64,000 bases of DNA from Treponema sp. UBA3813 (GCA_002368605.1 DFEB01000038.1:40519-104518), one strand, 5' to 3'; positions 53,701 to 63,828 are shown, counted from the first letter of the stretch. Program-made: numbers and translations. The notes: a model not told the origin generated them from the sequence alone.

Positions 53701-55034
53701 TGGAAAATACAAAAATGAAATTAAATTTCAAATTCCTGCAATTTTTCGATTTTATCCTGTTTTTCTGTGTCGTAGCTCTCGTCACTTTCGGTGTGCTTTC
53801 TATCTATTCTTCGGGAATCAACTCTGAGGGAATGAATGTTTCCACTGAATATGTAAAGCAGATTATTTGGGGTGGAACAGGCATTTTGCTCATGCTGGGA
53901 CTTTCCCTTGTGGATTACCGCCGTTTGTCCCGCTATGTGCCTCAGATTTTTATTTTTGCCTGTGCGGTTCTCATTTTTACGAAATTTTTTGGACGCTATG
54001 TTAATGGAGCGCGAAGCTGGCTAGGTATCGGTCCTTTTGGAATTCAGCCTTCGGAATTCATGAAAGTCGTTTTCATTCTCTTTTTAGCCTGGTATCTCGA
54101 CAGGACAAAAAAATCTTCTGACCAGCGTAAGCGTTTTATCATATCTTTGTTGATTATGTTTATTCCCATGGCTTTGATTCTTGCTCAGCCTGACTTGGGA
54201 ACTGCTCTGGTTTATTTTCCGATTTTCCTAGCAATGACATTTATTGCGGGAATTCCTGTCCGTTATATCCTTTTTGTTTTCCTCAGCGGCATGATGACGA
54301 TTTTGTTCACAGTCCTTCCGATTTGGGAAAGTCAGATTGCCCATCATTCAGTTATTTTCGTGCGAGTCCTCACTAACAGCACTCTTCGGCTTATTCTTAT
54401 TTTTGCGACTGGCTCAATAGGTGTCCTTTCATTGCTGGGGATGTTCTTCTACCGTCACAACAAATATTTCTATTGGATTTCGTATTTTTCGGCGATTTTG
54501 TGCGGTTCTCTAATTCTCTCTTATTTTGCGGGCAAAGTCCTTAAAGAGTATCAAGTAATGCGTCTCATCGTTTTCATCGATCCTTACGCTGATCCTCGAG
54601 GGGCCGGCTGGAATATCATTCAGTCAAAGACGGCCATTGGTTCAGGAAACTTGCTCGGTCGCGGTTATTTACAGGGAACCCAAAGTCATTACCGCTTTTT
54701 GCCAGAACAGAGCACTGACTTTATTTTTAGCATTTTGTCTGAAGAGTGGGGCTTTGTTGGTGGAATGGTCGTTTTTGCCCTTTATTTTTCGATTCTGCTT
54801 AGGACGATTTTTATTATCAAAAATGCGTCAAATACTTTCGGAATGATGATTGCGGCTGGTGTTTTGGGTATGTTCGCCTTTCACTTTCTGATTAATGTTG
54901 GAATGGTCATGGGAATCATGCCTATTACTGGTATCCCGCTTTTGTTTTTGTCTTACGGCGGCTCTTCACTATGGACGGCGATGATTTGCGTCGGTTTTTT
55001 GATGAGCGTTTCATCTCGAAAATTCGGATTTTAA
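53700..55034 (+). CDS. rodA: RodA glycosyltransferase
   Basis: 444 residues, about ten membrane helices (SEDS family). Motifs are GARSWLGIGPFGIQPSEFMK near residue 105 and AQPDLGTALVYFP, with GGSSLWTAMICVGFLM at the end. Around residues 200-280 it has extra membrane segments compared with E. coli RodA. It polymerises lipid II with PBP2. The start overlaps mrdA by 1 nt (TAATG). Confidence 0.95.
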   Translation: MENTKMKLNFKFLQFFDFILFFCVVALVTFGVLSIYSSGINSEGMNVSTEYVKQIIWGGTGILLMLGLSLVDYRRLSRYVPQIFIFACAVLIFTKFFGRYVNGARSWLGIGPFGIQPSEFMKVVFILFLAWYLDRTKKSSDQRKRFIISLLIMFIPMALILAQPDLGTALVYFPIFLAMTFIAGIPVRYILFVFLSGMMTILFTVLPIWESQIAHHSVIFVRVLTNSTLRLILIFATGSIGVLSLLGMFFYRHNKYFYWISYFSAILCGSLILSYFAGKVLKEYQVMRLIVFIDPYADPRGAGWNIIQSKTAIGSGNLLGRGYLQGTQSHYRFLPEQSTDFIFSILSEEWGFVGGMVVFALYFSILLRTIFIIKNASNTFGMMIAAGVLGMFAFHFLINVGMVMGIMPITGIPLLFLSYGGSSLWTAMICVGFLMSVSSRKFGF

Positions 55035-55035
55035 A

Positions 55036-57771
55036 ATGAATCTTATCAATCCTTTGTCGCTTTTTGGTAATGACTTGTGCTCGGTTCAGAATCCATCGGC
55101 TTATATTGGCGGTGAATTCGGCTCTGTTGTAAAAAATCATACATCTTCTGATGGTTTATTCAATTATTGTATCGCTTTTCCTGATGTTTACACGATTGGA
55201 ATGGCAAATCAGGCGATAAAAATCATTTACAACGGGCTCAACAAAAAATCGAATATCCGTTGCGAGCGGGTTTTTGCCGTTGAGACTGATTTTGAAGATT
55301 TGTTGAAAAAACACGACGCACCATTGTACACCCTTGAGACTGGAATGCCACTGAATCAAGTTGATATGATTGGCTTTTCCATTGGCTACGAGCTTGGAAT
55401 TACTGGCGTGCTTTCAATTCTTGACTTGGGACGAGTTCCTCTTCTGAAAAAAGACCGAGGAGAGTCCGACCCGATTGTGGTGGCAGGTGGCTGCGGGGCT
55501 ACGAATCCGGCTCCATTTTCAGATTTTTTTGACGCGGTTTTTATCGGCGAGGCAGAGGGGGGCATGTTCGAACTGATTGAAGAGCTTGCCGAGATGAAAA
55601 AAAATGGGGCGGGCAGGGCAGAGCTTTTGCAGCATCTTTCCGAGCATCCCAGCATCTGGACAGAGGGCATGAGCGAAGAGAAGTGCGGGCATTCTGTGGC
55701 TCGCCGGGCAATCTGGTCTGATTTTGGAAAGCTTCCTTCCGTTGAGTCATTTATGCCCCTTCCCAATGTAAAGCCCGTTCAGGATCATGGCGTCGTTGAG
55801 ATTATGCGTGGCTGTCCCAATGGATGCCGTTTCTGTCATGCCGGAGTCTATTACCGTCCCCAGCGGGCCAAGACCAAGCAGCTGATTTTTGATGATGTGG
55901 ACAAGCTTGTGAATGAGGCCGGCTACCGGGAAATTTCCCTCACATCTCTTTCCAGTGCGGATTACCCTAATATCGAGGATTTGCTTGATGATTTGAACGC
56001 GCGCTATAAGAGCCAGAATGTTTCATTCCAGCTCCCGTCCTTAAAAGTGAACAGTTTTTCCCTTCCTTTGCTTGAAAAACTATCGGAAGTTCGTAAATCT
56101 GGCCTCACTTTTGCCGTTGAGACACCAGAAGAAGCCTGGCAGCTTCGTCTTAACAAGGAAGTTTACGCCCAGCACTTGGTTGATGTGATTTTGGATGCTA
56201 AAAAGCGGGGCTGGAACAAGGCTAAATTTTATTTTATGGTTGGGCTTCCTTTCCCGGAAACAGAGGAGCTTACCGAAGAAAAAGCAATCGTTGATTTTTT
56301 GATTGATTTGCAGAACCGAACCAGAATTCAATGCAATGTAAATGTGGGAACCTTTATTCCAAAACCGCACACTGCCTATCAGTGGGTAAGGCAGATTTCC
56401 CCGGAAGAGTCGGAGCGAAAACTTTCTTATATCCGCGACCATCTTCCACGGGGGAAATTTCATGTGGGAACTCATGATGTTAACACATCTTACCTGGAAG
56501 GTCTTCTTTCCCGCGGCGACAAGCGGGCAGGGAAGGTGATTCTTTCGGCTTACAAAAAAGGTGCTCGTCTCGATGCTTGGGAAAATCACTTGCGAGAAAA
56601 CCTAAAGCATTGGGAATCTGCTTTTGCCGAGGCTGATTTTGATGTGAAAGAGTCGATTTTACGGGAGCGGGGCAAGGACGAAGTTCTTCCCTGGGATGAT
56701 GTTTCTCTGGGAGTCTCCAAGAATTTCTACAAAAAAGAATGGGATAAAAACGAAAAAGAAGAGCTTACTCCCAAATGTAAGCCTGACTGCGACCACAGAT
56801 GCGGAGTCTGCAACAATAAAACCTGTGTGAATATTGATAATAAACCTCAAGATGTACAGAAAAGTATACAGTTAAGTAGTAATTCTGTCTACCCGGAGTG
56901 GAATATCCCTGTTATGTACCGGGTTATTTTCCAGTTTACCAAGAAAAACGGCGGGGAGTACATTTCTCATCTCTCGCAGATTGAATTTTTCAACAGGGCG
57001 GTCTTGAAGAGTTCCCTGCCAGTCATATATACGACGGGCTTTAATCCGCTTCCTCGCCTGGAATTTGCCTCAACTCTTTCCTTAGGAATTTCTTCTGACG
57101 CTGAGATTGCCTCCACGGTTCTTTATGAGAATATTACTGAAAGCGACTTTATTTCTTCGCTGAACAGGCATTTACCGTCTTCGATTCAGATTCAGAAAGC
57201 CTTTGTTTTCCCGGTGACTAACCAGCGCCGCCGTGAATCTTTGAGCACAGGCTTGTGGGGAAATGTCTATGAGTATTCATTTAAGTGCCCGGTGGGTGAG
57301 GTTAAGCACTTTTTTGACTCGGAGCTTTCTAAGCCTTTCCTTGACAAGTCTTCTCTTTGTGAATTTTCCTTTGATGATTCGGACGGAAACAAAGTGCTTG
57401 CGAAACTTCTCTTTCAAAAAGACCGGCCTTTCCGTAATGCCCTTGAAGAGTATTTCGGAAAGAAAATCTGGGAAATCGTCACGATTCATAAAATCCAGAC
57501 CCTTGCAAAACCTGATATAACGGGCTGGACGAGCGAGATAAACGCGGCTTATCAATCCTCTCTGGAGAATATGAAAAATCATTCTGAGATGCTGGAGATT
57601 AACGCTCGCTTTAAAGAAAAAATCTTAAAGCCCGAAGAGAACATGAAAGCGGCGAACGCCAATGCGATTTCTTATTTTGAACTTTATCAGCGCATTGCCC
57701 TCGTAAACAAAGAACTGATTAGCCAGCGGGATTCCCTCATGGAAAAGAAAGCTGACAAGAAGCGGATGTAA
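55036..57771 (+). CDS. fused radical-SAM / DUF2344 protein
   Basis: 911 residues. The first 560 residues follow the B12-binding-like plus radical SAM family usually called TIGR03960, with the iron-sulfur motif CPNGCRFCHAG (CxxxCxxC). A Cys-rich linker, CKPDCDHRCGVCNNKTC (residues about 582-601), probably binds another cluster or zinc. From about residue 630 comes a DUF2344 domain (TIGR03936-like: YISHLSQIEFFNRA), usually encoded as a separate gene. The function is unknown; the family is often next to RNase G/E and ribosomal genes. It starts one base after rodA. Confidence 0.85.
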   Translation: MNLINPLSLFGNDLCSVQNPSAYIGGEFGSVVKNHTSSDGLFNYCIAFPDVYTIGMANQAIKIIYNGLNKKSNIRCERVFAVETDFEDLLKKHDAPLYTLETGMPLNQVDMIGFSIGYELGITGVLSILDLGRVPLLKKDRGESDPIVVAGGCGATNPAPFSDFFDAVFIGEAEGGMFELIEELAEMKKNGAGRAELLQHLSEHPSIWTEGMSEEKCGHSVARRAIWSDFGKLPSVESFMPLPNVKPVQDHGVVEIMRGCPNGCRFCHAGVYYRPQRAKTKQLIFDDVDKLVNEAGYREISLTSLSSADYPNIEDLLDDLNARYKSQNVSFQLPSLKVNSFSLPLLEKLSEVRKSGLTFAVETPEEAWQLRLNKEVYAQHLVDVILDAKKRGWNKAKFYFMVGLPFPETEELTEEKAIVDFLIDLQNRTRIQCNVNVGTFIPKPHTAYQWVRQISPEESERKLSYIRDHLPRGKFHVGTHDVNTSYLEGLLSRGDKRAGKVILSAYKKGARLDAWENHLRENLKHWESAFAEADFDVKESILRERGKDEVLPWDDVSLGVSKNFYKKEWDKNEKEELTPKCKPDCDHRCGVCNNKTCVNIDNKPQDVQKSIQLSSNSVYPEWNIPVMYRVIFQFTKKNGGEYISHLSQIEFFNRAVLKSSLPVIYTTGFNPLPRLEFASTLSLGISSDAEIASTVLYENITESDFISSLNRHLPSSIQIQKAFVFPVTNQRRRESLSTGLWGNVYEYSFKCPVGEVKHFFDSELSKPFLDKSSLCEFSFDDSDGNKVLAKLLFQKDRPFRNALEEYFGKKIWEIVTIHKIQTLAKPDITGWTSEINAAYQSSLENMKNHSEMLEINARFKEKILKPEENMKAANANAISYFELYQRIALVNKELISQRDSLMEKKADKKRM

Positions 57772-57884
57772 GAATGTATAAGTTTAAATGAATTTTGTGC
57801 ATAAATAACTTTCTATAATATACCTTCTGTCTACCAATATGTATATATAATAGCTTTCTTTCATCACTTCTCTTCTGCTGACTT

Positions 57885-60413
57885 TTACTTTGACTTTTTT
57901 TTATGTGCCTGCATTTCTTTTTCCGCTTTTTTTATGACTTGGTTTATGTTCTTTTGTTCTTGGGGCATAAAGCGGGCGAATCCAGTTCCAACTGAGAAAG
58001 GCATTGGGCCTGAAAGCAGTTGCTTGAGTCTTGCATTGAAGTTTTCCATGAGGGAATCCGCGTTTTTGAAGTCAATTCCTTGTAAAATAACTGCAAATTC
58101 GTCACCACCTGTGCGAAATACGGGACTGTGCTTGAATATTTCACAAGTGAGCTTGCAAAGGCTGATTATTGCACTGTCACCAGTCTTTCGTCCCAGCTTA
58201 TCATTTATTTTACGAAGATTGTTTATATCGCAGACGAGTACGCCTATTTCAAATTCTGGATTGTTCGATATGTTTTCATTTATCTTGTCTTTTACCTCGT
58301 CTAGTGCATGACTGTTTCCTACTCCTGTGAGCATGTCTTTATTTTTTGTATTTTCAAGGACCTTGTTGAGTTCATAAGCCTGTTTCAGAGATTTTTGTCG
58401 CATACATTTGATGAGACTTCTGATGACATGAGCGATATTGATTGGTTTTGTAAGATGTTCATTCATACCAGCTTCCAATGATGCCCTGACATCTTCTTCG
58501 AAAGCATTTGCCGTAAGCGCGATGATTGGCGTGATTTTTGCATCGCTTCTGTTGAGGGCACGGATGGCTTTTGTCGCTTCGATTCCGTTCATTACCGGCA
58601 TCATGATATCCATAAGTATGGCGTCGTATGTATTAGGCTTGGACTCTGAGAAAATTTTGAGAGCGATTTTTCCGTTTTCGGCGGTTGTAACAATGGCTCC
58701 TTCTGTTTCCAGCAGACCTTTTGCGCTGTCGCGGTTAGTTTCGTTGTCTTCAACGAGAAGTATTCTTGAGCCGTGAAGTGTTTCCATTTCCTCGGCTTCT
58801 TCGATAGAGGCTTTTCTGTTTGTTTCTGTGCGGTCGTCAATTACGAACGGAATGTCAATTGTAAATGTGCTTCCTTCGTTGAGTTTTGATTTTACTGAAA
58901 TTGTTCCTCCCATGAGTTCGACTAGTGATTTAGCTATGGATGTTCCCAGGCCACTGCCTTTGTATTCGCTTCTTGCGCCACTGTCTTCTTGGGCGAAAGT
59001 TTCCCAGATATGTTTGAGAAACTCTGGTTTCATTCCGATTCCAGTATCCTCAACTTCAAAGCGATATGTAATTGTTTTGAATCCCATGGACAGCTGTTGA
59101 ATTCTGAATATTATTTTTCCTCCGTCAGGAGTGAATTTGACCGCATTTCCAAGGATATTGACCAATGCCTGCCGCAAATGTAGCTCATCTCCGAGCAAAA
59201 ATGGATGTCCGAAGTCGTCAAATTCTGTGATGATTTTAAGCGAGCGGTTGTAAAGCTGGCCTTCAATAATAGATAAACAGCCGTCTGCCAAAGAAAGAAT
59301 GTTCATGGGTTTATGTGCTACTTCAAGTTTGTTGCTCTCTATGTGGCTCATGTCAAGTATGTCATTCACTAAAGAATTGAGATGGTAAGCAGCCTTTGTT
59401 ATTTTCTGAAGACATTTTTCCATTTTTTGAGGATTTGAAAGATTTTTTTCCGCAAGTTCTGTCATTCCGATGACACCATTAATTGGCGTTCGGATATCGT
59501 GGCTCATACGAGTTAAGAATTCGCTCTTTGCAGCACTTGCCGCTTCTGCCCTTTCTTTTGCTTCCTGAAGTTCTTTTTGAGCTTTCATTTCACCACGAAT
59601 CTCTTCGTCTTTAACGGCAAATCCAAAAATTGCCTTGTGCTCTTGATTCCAATCTCCTACTTTCACGCATTTCATTTCGCAATATTGATTTGATTCGTTT
59701 CTGTAGCGGTAAAAAAAACGGTCTTTGGAAGAAAGTTGGCTGATCGTATATTCGCTTGAGCATCGTTGGATAAATTCGTTTCGGTCTGCTTCAAAAGTAC
59801 ATTTGTCCGCATAAATCTTCACGGCTTCAGAAAAACTTACTTTTGAGCGGAGTGTATCACCTATTTTTCCATCGATTCGCGGGGTAAAATTGAATGCAAA
59901 AAAAGTGTCGCTGTCTAAATCAACATGGTAGACATTTGAATATTCGTTTGCAAGTATTCCAAGAAAATCTCTGTTTCTTTTTGATTCGTCTTCCCTTCTC
60001 TTTTCTTCGTCTATGTTTTTTCCAAGAATTATTGCTTGAATATTGTTTGAGTCTTTTCCGACAAAAATAAATTGAAGTTCAATCCATTGTTCTTTTACCG
60101 AATTAAATGTATAGGGAAACTGAAGTTCGATTGTTGAATCATTTTCATGGACGATATCAAGAAGTTTATTTCTGTTGAATTTTGCTGAAAAAAGGTTTGC
60201 ATAGTCTTTGTTTTTGATTTCGGATTTTATTTGAGCGACAAAACTCTCAAAAGTTCCTGTGTATGCTATGGAACTGCTTAAAACGCTGTCGCTGTAAGAG
60301 ATAATCTGATAAAAATTGTTCGAGAGATTGCAGAAAATCATGAGCGGGTGAATATTATTCACCGCTTTTGTTAAGAGTCTGTCATAATCTTCTGTTTGAT
60401 TAAAAAAAGCCAT
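57885..60413 (-). CDS. hybrid histidine kinase with receiver and diguanylate cyclase domains
   Basis: 842 residues, soluble. PAS-like sensor (about 1-270), a coiled coil, a dimerisation domain with His305 ([11 protein letters not shown]), HATPase (N box about 418, DTGIGM), a receiver with Asp602 ([12 protein letters not shown]), a Ser/Lys-rich linker, and a GGDEF domain with the intact GGDEF at 769-773. No I-site RxxD precedes it (KHSP), so product inhibition is unlikely. The arrangement would let phosphotransfer from His305 to Asp602 drive c-di-GMP synthesis. Its start codon lies in the 3' arm of a terminator and its -10 in the loop; there is no ribosome site, so the mRNA should be leaderless. 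Confidence 0.93.
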   Translation of the reverse strand: MAFFNQTEDYDRLLTKAVNNIHPLMIFCNLSNNFYQIISYSDSVLSSSIAYTGTFESFVAQIKSEIKNKDYANLFSAKFNRNKLLDIVHENDSTIELQFPYTFNSVKEQWIELQFIFVGKDSNNIQAIILGKNIDEEKRREDESKRNRDFLGILANEYSNVYHVDLDSDTFFAFNFTPRIDGKIGDTLRSKVSFSEAVKIYADKCTFEADRNEFIQRCSSEYTISQLSSKDRFFYRYRNESNQYCEMKCVKVGDWNQEHKAIFGFAVKDEEIRGEMKAQKELQEAKERAEAASAAKSEFLTRMSHDIRTPINGVIGMTELAEKNLSNPQKMEKCLQKITKAAYHLNSLVNDILDMSHIESNKLEVAHKPMNILSLADGCLSIIEGQLYNRSLKIITEFDDFGHPFLLGDELHLRQALVNILGNAVKFTPDGGKIIFRIQQLSMGFKTITYRFEVEDTGIGMKPEFLKHIWETFAQEDSGARSEYKGSGLGTSIAKSLVELMGGTISVKSKLNEGSTFTIDIPFVIDDRTETNRKASIEEAEEMETLHGSRILLVEDNETNRDSAKGLLETEGAIVTTAENGKIALKIFSESKPNTYDAILMDIMMPVMNGIEATKAIRALNRSDAKITPIIALTANAFEEDVRASLEAGMNEHLTKPINIAHVIRSLIKCMRQKSLKQAYELNKVLENTKNKDMLTGVGNSHALDEVKDKINENISNNPEFEIGVLVCDINNLRKINDKLGRKTGDSAIISLCKLTCEIFKHSPVFRTGGDEFAVILQGIDFKNADSLMENFNARLKQLLSGPMPFSVGTGFARFMPQEQKNINQVIKKAEKEMQAHKKKSK

Positions 60414-60438
60414 ACAATCATTATATAACTGTATGGCT
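60402..60438 (-). terminator. intrinsic terminator of ABC-F containing promoter and start codon of the hybrid kinase
   Basis: On the minus strand AGCCATACA (60430-60438) pairs perfectly with TGTATGGCT (60408-60416) around a 13-nt loop, followed by a T run (to 60402). The loop holds TATAAT (60420-60425). The ATG of the kinase gene is at 60411-60413 in the 3' arm, and the T run forms its codons 3-4. Confidence 0.75.
60420..60425 (-). promoter_or_regulatory. -10 element in the terminator loop
   Basis: TATAAT on the minus strand, six bases before the kinase ATG. Transcripts starting here would carry only the 3' half of the terminator hairpin and so escape termination. The -35 is weak. Confidence 0.5.
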
Positions 60439-60456
60439 GAAAAAGCGAATTATTTT

Positions 60457-62097
60457 TTAGAATTTAATCTTTCGGTCTGTTCCCTCGTAGTATTCTTTTC
60501 GCAGTGCCTTGACCTGCTCGTCGGCCATGTAGTCGTCGAAGGGCATCATGCGGTCAATCACGCCTTTTGGAGTGATTTCCACCACTCGGTTTGCGATTGT
60601 CTGGATGAACTCGTGGTCGTGGCTGGTGAAGAGAATTACGCCTGGGAACTGTACGAGCGCCTGATTCAAAGATTCGATTGCCTCCAGGTCAAGGTGATTT
60701 GTCGGGTCGTCAAGAATAAGCACATTCGCGTTCTGCAGCATCATCTTTGAGAGCATACAGCGCACTTTCTCTCCTCCCGAAAGGACCTTTACTTTTTTGA
60801 GGGATTCGTCGCCAGAAAAAAGCATTCGACCGAGGAAGCCCCGCACATAAGCGTCATCCTGCTCTTTAGAAAACTGCTTGAGCCATTCGGTGATGTTCAT
60901 GTCGTTGTCGAAGTATTTGTTGTTGTCGCGGGCAAGATAGGTGTTGCTGGTGGTCTGACCCCAGAAGAACTCGCCTGAGTCAGCCTTTTTCTCGCCTGCG
61001 ATGATGTCGAACAGAGATGAGATTGTATTGTGCTCTACTCCCACGAAAGCGATTTTGTCAGTTCGGTTGACCTTGAAATCAAAATCCTTGAGAAGCTGGA
61101 CGCCGTCCTCGTCCTTTGAGTTGAGCTTGCGGCATTCCAGAACATTGTTTCCGATTTCCCGCTCCGTTGCAAAGTGAACATAAGGGAATTTTCGGCTTGT
61201 GACCGGCAAATCCTCAAGCTCCAGTTTTTCCAAGACCTTCTTTCGGCTGGTCGCCTGGCGTGATTTTGCCGCATTTGATGCGAATCGCTGGATGAATTCC
61301 TTGAGGTCTTTGGCTTTTTCCTCGTTCTTTTTCTTCTGATCCCTGGCCTGTTTCTGCAAAATCTGGCTCATCTGGTACCAGAAGTCGTAGTTTCCGGCGA
61401 ACTGAGTGATTTTTCCGAAGTCGATGTCACAGGTGACCGTGCAGACTGTGTTCAAAAAGTGGCGGTCGTGGCTTACGACGATGACCGTGTTCTCAAAATT
61501 AAGAAGGAAGTCTTCAAGCCAGTTGATTGACTCCAAATCAAGACCGTTGGTAGGTTCGTCGAGGATGAGGGTGTCCGGGTTTCCGAAAAGGGCGCGGGCA
61601 AGCAAAACGCGGACTTTCTGGCTTTCGTCAAGCTCGCTCATCATCTTGTCGTGGAATTTTTCTTCAAGACCCAGGCCTGAAAGCATCTGCTCAATCTGGT
61701 TCTCGGCCTCGTAGCCGCCCAGCTCGCCGAATTCAGCCTCAAGCTCAGCGGATTTGATTCCGTCTTCTTCTGTGAAGTCTGCCTTTGAGTAGATTTCGTC
61801 CCTGGCTTTTGAGACTTCGTAGAGCTTTGGGTAGCCCTGCATTACCGTGTCTTTTACGCTGAATGAATCGAAGGCGAAGTGATCCTGGCTCAAGACGGCC
61901 ATTCGCTCGCCCGGTGTCATGAAAATCTCGCCTGTGTCATGATCCTGCTCGCCTGAGAGGATTTTAAGGAAGGTGGATTTTCCCGCGCCGTTCGCGCCGA
62001 TGATTCCGTAGCAGTTTCCCGCCGTGAATTTAATATTTACGTCTTTGAAAAGCGGTTTTTCGCTGAAATGAAGTGATACATCGCTGACTGTAATCAT
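60457..62097 (-). CDS. ABC-F ATPase with one degenerate composite ATP site
   Basis: 546 residues, two nucleotide-binding domains, no membrane segment. NBD1: Walker A GANGAGKST (34-42), signature LDESQ (156-160, usually LSGGQ), Walker B LILDEPTNGLD. NBD2: Walker A GVEHNTISS (353-361, the lysine is missing), signature LSGGE (439-443), Walker B LILDDPTNHLD (E to D). The linker (residues 225-310) is long and charged. Family type is YkpA/YbiT-like ABC-F, which act on the ribosome E site. AGGAGA lies upstream of the ATG. Confidence 0.9.
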   Translation of the reverse strand: MITVSDVSLHFSEKPLFKDVNIKFTAGNCYGIIGANGAGKSTFLKILSGEQDHDTGEIFMTPGERMAVLSQDHFAFDSFSVKDTVMQGYPKLYEVSKARDEIYSKADFTEEDGIKSAELEAEFGELGGYEAENQIEQMLSGLGLEEKFHDKMMSELDESQKVRVLLARALFGNPDTLILDEPTNGLDLESINWLEDFLLNFENTVIVVSHDRHFLNTVCTVTCDIDFGKITQFAGNYDFWYQMSQILQKQARDQKKKNEEKAKDLKEFIQRFASNAAKSRQATSRKKVLEKLELEDLPVTSRKFPYVHFATEREIGNNVLECRKLNSKDEDGVQLLKDFDFKVNRTDKIAFVGVEHNTISSLFDIIAGEKKADSGEFFWGQTTSNTYLARDNNKYFDNDMNITEWLKQFSKEQDDAYVRGFLGRMLFSGDESLKKVKVLSGGEKVRCMLSKMMLQNANVLILDDPTNHLDLEAIESLNQALVQFPGVILFTSHDHEFIQTIANRVVEITPKGVIDRMMPFDDYMADEQVKALRKEYYEGTDRKIKF

Positions 62098-62127
62098 GTT
62101 TTTCTCCTGTTTTTTATGTAAAAGTCT

Positions 62128-63738
62128 CTATTTTCCTCGACCGATAAGGGATTTTAGCCGCGCGATTAAGCCAAGCTTCTTTGGCGCTTTCTCGCTCTTT
62201 TTGCCAGGAGCCGGATTTCTTCCCCTGCCCGGCTTTCCCTTGTTCTTGCCGTGATTGTTTCCGCTGTAAGCTGTCGAACCCTGCTTTGCGTATTTTTCCT
62301 TGAAGTATTTGAGCCGCTCGTCGCTTGACATGCCTGAAAGCTTGGCGATTTCCTCGTCGCTTGCCCGCCGAACCGTAGCTTTTGACTTGTCGCCCCTAAA
62401 CGATTTGATTTCATCGTCGGAATAAGATTTTCTGCCTTCTTTGCGAGATTTTCGTCCTCCGGACTTTTTCCCCCTATTCTGTGCAACATCTGTGTCCATC
62501 TGTGTCCATCTGTGGTTTCTTCTTCCTTCCCGCTCTTCTGAGTCAAGGCGGATGTAGACATCCTTAGATTTGTCCTCGGCAAAGTCTTCCTCAACGGCTA
62601 CCCTGCTTGGAATCTGCTTTTCGATATATCGCTCGATTGGAGCCAGGGAATAAACATCCCGCTCGCTGCAGAATGTATAGGCCTTTCCGCTCTTACCCGC
62701 ACGGGCCGTTCGGCCGATTCTGTGAACATAATTCTCGGCTTCATTCGGTAAATCGTAGTTTACGACCATAGCCAGATCGTTCACATCGATTCCACGGGCT
62801 GCCACATCTGTTGCCACGAGACACGTGACCTTGCCTTCCTTAAAGGAATCCATAATCTTCAAGCGCTTGGCCTGAGGCAAGTCTCCGATTATGTACTCGT
62901 TTTTGATGCCGTTTATTGAAAGACGCTTTGAGACGATTTCGCACATCTTTTTCGTGTCGCAGAAAATAATCACGCTCTCAGGTTTCTCTTTATGGAAAAT
63001 GCCCAATAAAAGGCGCATTTTGTCATCGCTAGATACATGGATGAGTTCCTGATCGATTTCGTCCACGGTGATGTTCTGGGCTTCAATGGTGATTTCCTTT
63101 GCGTCCCTGGTGTATTCCCAGGCGAGATTCTTGACATAAGAGTTGAGGGTCGCCGAAAAAAGCATGGTCTGGCGGCTTTCGCTGGAAGGCAGAAAGTGAA
63201 TGAGCTTTCGCAAGTCCGGGTAAAATCCCATGTCGAACATGCGGTCAGCCTCGTCCACGGTGAGATAGCCTACATGAGACAAATCCATCTGTTTGCCTTC
63301 CGTCAAATCGATGACGCGGCCGGGAGTTCCGATGATGATGTCCACGCCTTTTTTAAGGTCAGCCACCTGTTTTTCGTAGCCCACTCCGCCGTAGAACGAA
63401 GCGAAACGCAGGCCGGTGTATTTTCCGACTTTCTTGGCCTCTTCCTCAACCTGAACGGCAAGCTCGCGGGTCGGAACCAGAATGAGGGCGTTCTTTTTTG
63501 CCTCCCCTTCTTTTACGGAGCCTTCCGCCCCCTCGCCTTTTTGCGCGAGAATTTCCTGCATGATTGAGACCAAAAACGCAGCCGTTTTTCCAGTTCCTGT
63601 CTGTGACTGGACATACAAATCAGAGCCTTCAAGGGAAGTCGAAAGAACCTGTTCCTGAACCGGAGTGCAAGTGACATAACCGCATTCGGCAAGTCCCTTC
63701 TGAAGAAGTTCGTGTAAGTTGATTTCTGAATAATTCAT
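62128..63738 (-). CDS. DEAD-box RNA helicase with basic tail and inserted repeat
   Basis: 536 residues. Q motif TPVQEQVLSTS, Walker A QTGTGKT (about residues 42-48), LVPTRELAVQ, VDEADRMFD (DEAD), SAT, and VATDVAARGIDVND with HRIGRTARAG follow in order. The C-terminal 140 residues are Lys/Arg/Gly-rich, as in RhlE-type helicases that bind RNA. Within this tail HRWTQMDTD (about residues 409-417) is encoded by a repeat found elsewhere in the window. The role is RNA remodelling, for example in ribosome assembly. It heads the minus-strand helicase-ABC-F run. Confidence 0.93.
   Translation of the reverse strand: MNYSEINLHELLQKGLAECGYVTCTPVQEQVLSTSLEGSDLYVQSQTGTGKTAAFLVSIMQEILAQKGEGAEGSVKEGEAKKNALILVPTRELAVQVEEEAKKVGKYTGLRFASFYGGVGYEKQVADLKKGVDIIIGTPGRVIDLTEGKQMDLSHVGYLTVDEADRMFDMGFYPDLRKLIHFLPSSESRQTMLFSATLNSYVKNLAWEYTRDAKEITIEAQNITVDEIDQELIHVSSDDKMRLLLGIFHKEKPESVIIFCDTKKMCEIVSKRLSINGIKNEYIIGDLPQAKRLKIMDSFKEGKVTCLVATDVAARGIDVNDLAMVVNYDLPNEAENYVHRIGRTARAGKSGKAYTFCSERDVYSLAPIERYIEKQIPSRVAVEEDFAEDKSKDVYIRLDSEEREGRRNHRWTQMDTDVAQNRGKKSGGRKSRKEGRKSYSDDEIKSFRGDKSKATVRRASDEEIAKLSGMSSDERLKYFKEKYAKQGSTAYSGNNHGKNKGKPGRGRNPAPGKKSEKAPKKLGLIARLKSLIGRGK
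62488..62517. repeat. 10-bp-period repeat inside the helicase reading frame
   Basis: Three units of the form ATCTGTG(T/G)(C/T)(C/T), ten bases each, in the + strand. They belong to the same family as the arrays at 3749-3813. On the coding strand they yield HRWTQMDTD with no frame break. Confidence 0.75.
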
Positions 63739-63828
63739 GAGTTTTCCAAAAATTCCACTAGAATAGAGATATAGATATTTAGGAGATTATACCGTTTTTC
63801 TTCAAAAGTGTATACCATATAATTTCGG

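Noticed and set aside
57772-57884. Spacer between the radical-SAM gene and the hybrid kinase
   Set aside because: AT-rich with no hairpin followed by T, no promoter of good fit and no frame; nothing can be supported.
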